In this document: piece by piece, positions 7,501-10,554 of the stretch
Position numbering within the stretch: the first letter of the stretch is position 1
Layout of the letters: each line of letters starts with the position of its first letter
Source: Bacillota bacterium
Lineage (GTDB): Bacteria; Bacillota; Clostridia; Peptostreptococcales; Anaerovoracaceae
Reading direction: 5' to 3'
DNA: 10,554 bases
Assembly (NCBI GenBank): GCA_017619985.1
Contig: JAFZRG010000009.1
Span: forward strand, 1 to 10,554
The notes under the pieces: model-generated
What the model saw: the letters and a program-made list of their open reading frames with translations, nothing else
Databases searched by the model: none
What the model was told of the DNA's origin: nothing
Made by a program: the position numbers and the translations under genes

Positions 7501-8703
7501 TTATTCCGCGGTCACGTGCTCGAGCGCCTGCGCGAGGTCCGCGATGATGTCTTCCTTGTTCTCGATGCCGATGGACATCCGGATCAGGTCCGGCGTGATG
7601 CCTATCGTCTTCAGAAGCTCTTCGGGGCAGTCGTCGTGGGTCATCGTCGTGCCGTGGGCGATGAGCGTGTCCGCGTCGCCCAGAGAGACCGCCACCGCGC
7701 ACAGGTCGCAGGCCTTCAGCATCTGCTTGCCCGCCGCGACGCCGCCTTTGAGCTCGAACGCGAGCATGCCGCCGAAGCCGCGCATCTGCCGGCAGGCGAT
7801 GTCGTGACCCGGGAACGATTCCAGCCCCGGATAATAGACTTTTCTTACCTTCGGATGGCTCTCAAGGAACCGCGCGACGGCCAGACCGTTCTCGTTGTGG
7901 CGTATCATGCGCAGCTCGAAGGTCTTCATGCCGCGCAGGATCTGATAGGATTCCATCGCGCCGATCGCCGCTCCCGTCATGTGCAGCAGGGCGTCTTCCT
8001 TTACTCTCTTGATGAAATCCGCTTTGCCGATCACGGCGCCCGCGATGACGTCGCCGTGGCCGTTGATGTATTTCGTCACGGAGTGGATGACCACGTCCGC
8101 GCCGAGAAGCAGGGGATTCTGGTTGTACGGCGTCGCGAACGTGTTGTCGCAGACGACCATGATATCCGGGTCCGCTTCGTGCGCGATCCTGCAGATCGCT
8201 TCGATGTCGCAGATGTTGCACAGGGGATTGCCGGGGCTTTCCAGATAGACCATCTTCGTGTCCGGACGGATCGCGGCCTTCAGCTGCTCCAGATCGGAAA
8301 GGTCTATGAAAGATGCCTCGACGCCGAATTCTTTCAGATATTCGCCGATGAGCGAGTGGCTGTTGCCGTAGATGACGGGGGAACTGATGACGTGGTCACC
8401 GGGCCGCAGCGCGGTCAGCAGCGTGGACGCGGCAGCAGCCATGCCCGATCCTGTCATGATGCATTTTTCGCCGCCTTCGAGGAACGCGAGCTTTTCTTCC
8501 AACACCGTCTGCGTGGGGTTGCCGCCTCTGGAGTAGGCGTAGCCTGGCTTTCGGCCGAAGAACACTTCCTCGGCTTCGTCGATGCCGTCGAATTCATACG
8601 TGACCGCCGGAACGATGGGCGTGCCCATGGAACCGTAGAGATTGCGCTGATTCCCCGCGTGGATGGCTTTTGTGCCGAAGCCCATATCTTTTGTTATTTT
8701 CAT
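7501..8703 (-). CDS. Cys/Met-metabolism PLP-dependent lyase, methionine gamma-lyase-like
   Basis: The protein is 400 residues, as in the methionine gamma-lyase / cystathionine gamma-lyase family. Core residues are present: Y57 and R59 in YSRGGNPT (phosphate of the neighbouring subunit's PLP), GSGM at 85-88, Y112 stacking on the cofactor, D186 in VCDNTFATP, and the PLP lysine K211 in SVTKYINGHGD. SLGDADTL near the C-terminus resembles methionine gamma-lyase. The residues usually diagnostic for that enzyme are changed: the position of Cys116 of the Pseudomonas enzyme is N114 (IYGNS), and the Lys240-Asp241 pair is Leu-His before MTGA. The start at 8703 was chosen because AGGAGG (8709-8714) lies five bases upstream and an extended -10 promoter lies just beyond; the open frame extends 15 codons further but over the promoter. 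The likely products are ammonia, a keto acid and a thiol. Cystathionine gamma-lyase, homocysteine desulfhydrase or O-acetylhomoserine sulfhydrylase are alternatives. Confidence 0.82.
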   Translation of the reverse strand: MKITKDMGFGTKAIHAGNQRNLYGSMGTPIVPAVTYEFDGIDEAEEVFFGRKPGYAYSRGGNPTQTVLEEKLAFLEGGEKCIMTGSGMAAAASTLLTALRPGDHVISSPVIYGNSHSLIGEYLKEFGVEASFIDLSDLEQLKAAIRPDTKMVYLESPGNPLCNICDIEAICRIAHEADPDIMVVCDNTFATPYNQNPLLLGADVVIHSVTKYINGHGDVIAGAVIGKADFIKRVKEDALLHMTGAAIGAMESYQILRGMKTFELRMIRHNENGLAVARFLESHPKVRKVYYPGLESFPGHDIACRQMRGFGGMLAFELKGGVAAGKQMLKACDLCAVAVSLGDADTLIAHGTTMTHDDCPEELLKTIGITPDLIRMSIGIENKEDIIADLAQALEHVTAE

Positions 8704-8728
8704 AGATGCCTCCTGAAACTTTTTAGTC

Positions 8729-8737
8729 ATTATATCA
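8729..8737 (-). promoter_or_regulatory. Extended -10 promoter of the PLP-lyase gene
   Basis: On the minus strand TGATATAAT is a perfect TATAAT box (8729-8734) with the TGn extension (8735-8737). No good -35 box is found at 17 bases (GCGGCT at 8752-8757), which the extended -10 would offset. The expected start is near 8722, leaving a leader of about 20 bases that holds AGGAGG and no room for a riboswitch or T-box. Confidence 0.65.
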
Positions 8738-8749
8738 CAAAAAGGCACG

Positions 8750-8771
8750 ATAGCCGCCCGGTTTCGGCTAT
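8750..8771. promoter_or_regulatory. Inverted repeat across divergent promoters, candidate operator
   Basis: ATAGCCG (8750-8756) and CGGCTAT (8765-8771) form a perfect 7-bp inverted repeat around an 8-base centre. The left arm covers the -35 position of the leftward lyase promoter. The right arm overlaps the first bases of the rightward TATAAT. Because it lies upstream of or within both promoters, it would not be transcribed as a hairpin, so a protein-binding site is the better reading. No matching regulator gene is in the window. Confidence 0.45.
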
Positions 8772-8774
8772 AAT
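8769..8774 (+). promoter_or_regulatory. -10 box of the macrodomain-sirtuin operon promoter
   Basis: A perfect TATAAT lies 36 bases before the macrodomain ATG, giving an expected start near 8781 and a leader of about 30 bases with GGAGG at 8800-8804. The hexamer 17 bases upstream (CACGAT, 8746-8751) is a poor -35 and there is no TG extension, so the promoter may be weak or need an activator. It faces away from the lyase promoter, with 34 bases between the two -10 boxes. Confidence 0.55.
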
Positions 8775-8810
8775 GTAACTGTAAGGAACCAGCCGGACCG
8801 GAGGGAGACC

Positions 8811-9611
8811 ATGGAACAGAAAGATCGCCTGGACATACTGGTGGAGCGCTTTAAGGCGGATTCCGCGAGATACAGGAACATCGACAGCGGACGGACGGCG
8901 GACGAGAAGCGGGTCACGCTGCGCGCTCTCATGAACATCCGTATGCCGCGTCCGATGGACGGGGAAGCAGTGCGGATCCAAGACGAATACCTGCAGGAGA
9001 GAGCGAAGGAGAAAGGCATCGTGGATCCGGCCGATATCCCGGTCTGCCCCCGTGACCCGTCCATTGCCGTCTGGCAGGGAGACATCACGCGGCTGGCGGC
9101 CGACGCCATCGTGAACGCGGCGAATTCGCAGATGCTGGGATGCTTCGTGCCGGGTCATGGCTGCATCGACAACGCGATCCACACCTTTGCGGGCGTGCAG
9201 CTGCGGGCGGAGTGCGCGGAAAAGATGGCACAGCTGAAGGCGAAATACGGACAGGACTACGAACAGCCCACAGCGGTCCCGATGCTGACGAAAGGCTATA
9301 ACCTGCCGGCGAAGCACGTCGTACACATCGTCGGGCCCATCGCGGGCGGTTTCGTGACGGAAGGCCTGGAGGAAGACCTGGCGGCATGTTATTCCCGCAC
9401 GCTGGATCTTTGCCGGGACAACGGACTGAAGACCGTTGCCTTCTGCTGCATCTCGACCGGCGTGTTCGGTTTTCCGGCGGAACCGGCGGCGCGGATCGCC
9501 GTGCGGACCGTACGGGGCTGGCTGGCGGCAAATCCGGGCTGCATGGACAAAGTCATTTTCAATGTTTTCAAAGACGCGGACAAAGCGCTCTATGAAGCAC
9601 TTTTACGGTAA
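8811..9611 (+). CDS. Zinc-dependent macrodomain protein-ADP-ribose hydrolase
   Basis: This 266-residue protein removes ADP-ribose from proteins. After an N-terminal helical extension of about 80 residues, the macrodomain starts at IAVWQGDITRL (85-95), with the ADP-ribose-binding VNAANSQML (101-109). The zinc-macrodomain motif GCFVPGHGCIDNAIH follows at 110-124; its C111, H116 and C118 are the expected zinc ligands, placing the metal by the ribose. The diphosphate loop STGVFGFP is at 215-222. The N-terminal extension, the zinc motif and the length match the macrodomains of Staphylococcus and Streptococcus that are paired with SirTM, where they reverse the sirtuin's modification. GGAGG at 8800-8804 supports the start. 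The sirtuin gene follows after one base, so the two are surely co-transcribed. ADP-ribose-phosphatase-type or RNA-end macrodomains lack this zinc motif, so they are unlikely. Confidence 0.92.
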   Translation: MEQKDRLDILVERFKADSARYRNIDSGRTADEKRVTLRALMNIRMPRPMDGEAVRIQDEYLQERAKEKGIVDPADIPVCPRDPSIAVWQGDITRLAADAIVNAANSQMLGCFVPGHGCIDNAIHTFAGVQLRAECAEKMAQLKAKYGQDYEQPTAVPMLTKGYNLPAKHVVHIVGPIAGGFVTEGLEEDLAACYSRTLDLCRDNGLKTVAFCCISTGVFGFPAEPAARIAVRTVRGWLAANPGCMDKVIFNVFKDADKALYEALLR

Positions 9612-9612
9612 C

Positions 9613-10554
9613 ATGAGAAACGAATACGAAGAAACGATCGATAAAGGCATCAAAGCGGCCTACGCCTTCCGCCGGTTCACGCGCATCGGCGCGCCACGGG
9701 AGGAAGCGCTGGCGAAACTCAGAGCGGAACTGGATACCGCCGAGAAGATCGTGATCGGCGCCGGGGCAGGGCTGTCCACCTCGGCAGGTCACGTATACAG
9801 CGGCGCGCGCTTTCAGAGATATTTCGGCGATTTTGCGCAGCGTTTCGGCATTACGGATATGTATTCCGGCGGATTCTACCCGTTTCCCGATGAGGAGACC
9901 CACTGGGCCTGGTGGAGCCGTCACATCTATGTGAACCGCTACATGAAGGCGGAGAAACCGGTCTACGACGACCTGCTTTCCCTGGTGAAGGATAAGGACT
10001 ATTTCGTGATCACGACCAACGTGGACCATCAGTTCCAGCTGGCAGGATTCGATAAACGGCGCCTGTTCTATACGCAGGGCGACTACGGCCTGTTCCAGAG
10101 CACAGACAGCCGGAACCGCAGGACCTACGACAACGAGGATATGGTTCGCGCGATGGTGCACAGCCAGGGGTGGGAGATCTCGGAAGACGGCGATCTTGTG
10201 CTGCCCGAAGGGGTCACGTTGGCGATGAAAGTGCCGCCGGAACTGATCCCGGTCTGCCCGGACGACGGCAGACCGTTCACGCTCAATCTGCGTTCCGACG
10301 ACACCTTTCTGGAGGACGAAGGCTGGCACGCGGCGTCCGAACGCTACGCGCTGTTCCTGGACGGCTGCGAAGACAGACACGTGCTGTTCCTGGAGATCGG
10401 CGTCGGGAGCAACACCCCGGTCATCATCAAGTACCCGTTCTGGCAGATGACCGCCGCCAACCGGAAGGCGGTCTACGCCTGCCTGAACTATACCGAGGCT
10501 TTCTATCCGCGGGATCTGGAAGACCGCTCCATTCTGCTGGACGGAGATACGGGC
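9613..10554 (+). CDS. SirTM-type (class M) sirtuin, protein ADP-ribosyltransferase; 3' end cut by window
   Basis: The frame is open from 9613 to the edge (314 residues, no stop seen). It is a Sir2-fold NAD-binding protein: GAGAGLSTSAG (49-59), TTNVDHQF with N136, and YTQGDYGLFQ with Q155 in place of the catalytic His of deacetylase sirtuins. The Asn-Gln spacing of 19 is that of the SirTM catalytic pair (N118 and Q137 as I recall). SirTMs transfer ADP-ribose from NAD+ to lipoylated GcvH-like carrier proteins and are encoded beside a zinc macrodomain, as here. Later family segments TYDNED, NLRSDDTFLEDEGWH and KYPFWQMT are present. Oddly, the two cysteine pairs of the zinc-binding segment seem lost; only C215, C252 and C290 remain. 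The ATG is one base after the macrodomain stop with no clear ribosome binding site, so coupling is likely. An in-frame ATG at 9592, overlapping the macrodomain by 20 bases, is an alternative start. Confidence 0.88.
   Translation, partial: MRNEYEETIDKGIKAAYAFRRFTRIGAPREEALAKLRAELDTAEKIVIGAGAGLSTSAGHVYSGARFQRYFGDFAQRFGITDMYSGGFYPFPDEETHWAWWSRHIYVNRYMKAEKPVYDDLLSLVKDKDYFVITTNVDHQFQLAGFDKRRLFYTQGDYGLFQSTDSRNRRTYDNEDMVRAMVHSQGWEISEDGDLVLPEGVTLAMKVPPELIPVCPDDGRPFTLNLRSDDTFLEDEGWHAASERYALFLDGCEDRHVLFLEIGVGSNTPVIIKYPFWQMTAANRKAVYACLNYTEAFYPRDLEDRSILLDGDTG

Noticed and set aside
6672..7547. Open frame of 291 codons on the plus strand opposite proC
   Set aside because: It is a shadow of proC. It has no recognisable domain and crosses the proC promoter.
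8704..8748. 15-codon longer N-terminus for the PLP lyase
   Set aside because: It would place the -10 promoter box and the AGGAGG site inside the coding region; the start at 8703 matches the family length.
7516..8778. Open frame of 420 codons on the plus strand opposite the PLP lyase gene
   Set aside because: It lies entirely opposite a well-supported gene, reads as a His/Arg/Asp/Val-rich sequence without any known motif, and runs through both the lyase ribosome binding site and the divergent promoter region. This is a usual by-product of GC-rich codon use.
8704..8810. Riboswitch or T-box controlling the sulfur amino acid lyase
   Set aside because: The leader predicted from the promoter is only about 20 bases and holds little more than the ribosome binding site, so there is no room for a structured RNA.
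9568..10380. Open frame of 270 codons on the minus strand opposite the sirtuin
   Set aside because: The plus strand encodes a clear SirTM over the same bases; the reverse frame shows no family signature.
1..10554. CRISPR array, insertion sequence, tRNA or rRNA
   Set aside because: No spaced direct repeats, transposase motifs, terminal inverted repeats or RNA-gene signatures were seen; genes fill almost the whole window.

Overview
This is a GC-rich window (about 60 % by eye) whose protein families, strong GGAGG-type ribosome binding sites and tight gene packing point to a bacterium of the Bacillota, probably an anaerobic, amino-acid-fermenting member of the Clostridia. No rRNA, tRNA or plasmid/phage marker is present, so the taxonomic guess rests on protein style alone.

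Layout. (A) 1-6140, plus strand: five closely spaced genes, probably one operon entering from the left edge. They are a RocB-type M20 metallohydrolase (5' end cut off), an MtaD-like nucleoside deaminase, a class II sugar-bisphosphate aldolase, a PfkB-family kinase and an alpha-D-phosphohexomutase. Spacings are 6 bp, 9 bp, 3 bp and a 4-bp ATGA overlap. (B) 6158-6184: a GC-rich hairpin with T tracts on both sides, serving as a shared terminator for two convergent transcripts. (C) 6199-8703, minus strand: a methionine gamma-lyase-like PLP enzyme, then proC with its own promoter, then a PaaI-type thioesterase coupled to proC by a TAATG junction. (D) 8704-8810: a 107-bp divergent promoter region with two perfect TATAAT boxes and an inverted repeat lying across both promoters. 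(E) 8811-10554, plus strand: a zinc-dependent macrodomain ADP-ribosyl hydrolase followed one base later by a SirTM-type (class M) sirtuin that runs off the right edge.

How the parts may work together. Block E is the writer/eraser pair of a reversible protein ADP-ribosylation system known from Staphylococcus and Streptococcus, where it acts on a lipoylated GcvH-like carrier protein. The carrier and lipoate ligase genes would have to lie beyond the right edge. The sirtuin here keeps the SirTM catalytic Asn/Gln pair but has lost its zinc-binding cysteine pairs. Block C handles sulfur amino acids and proline; the lyase has the core PLP residues but lacks the residues diagnostic for methionine specificity. 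Block A combines amino-acid/peptide hydrolysis, nucleoside deamination and sugar-phosphate steps. A sugar kinase next to a bisphosphate aldolase and a phosphomutase suggests a route from a sugar or nucleoside-derived pentose to triose phosphate, but the substrates cannot be read from the sequence.

No stretch longer than about 110 bases lacks a gene. Long open frames opposite the real genes are codon-bias shadows and have been left out.
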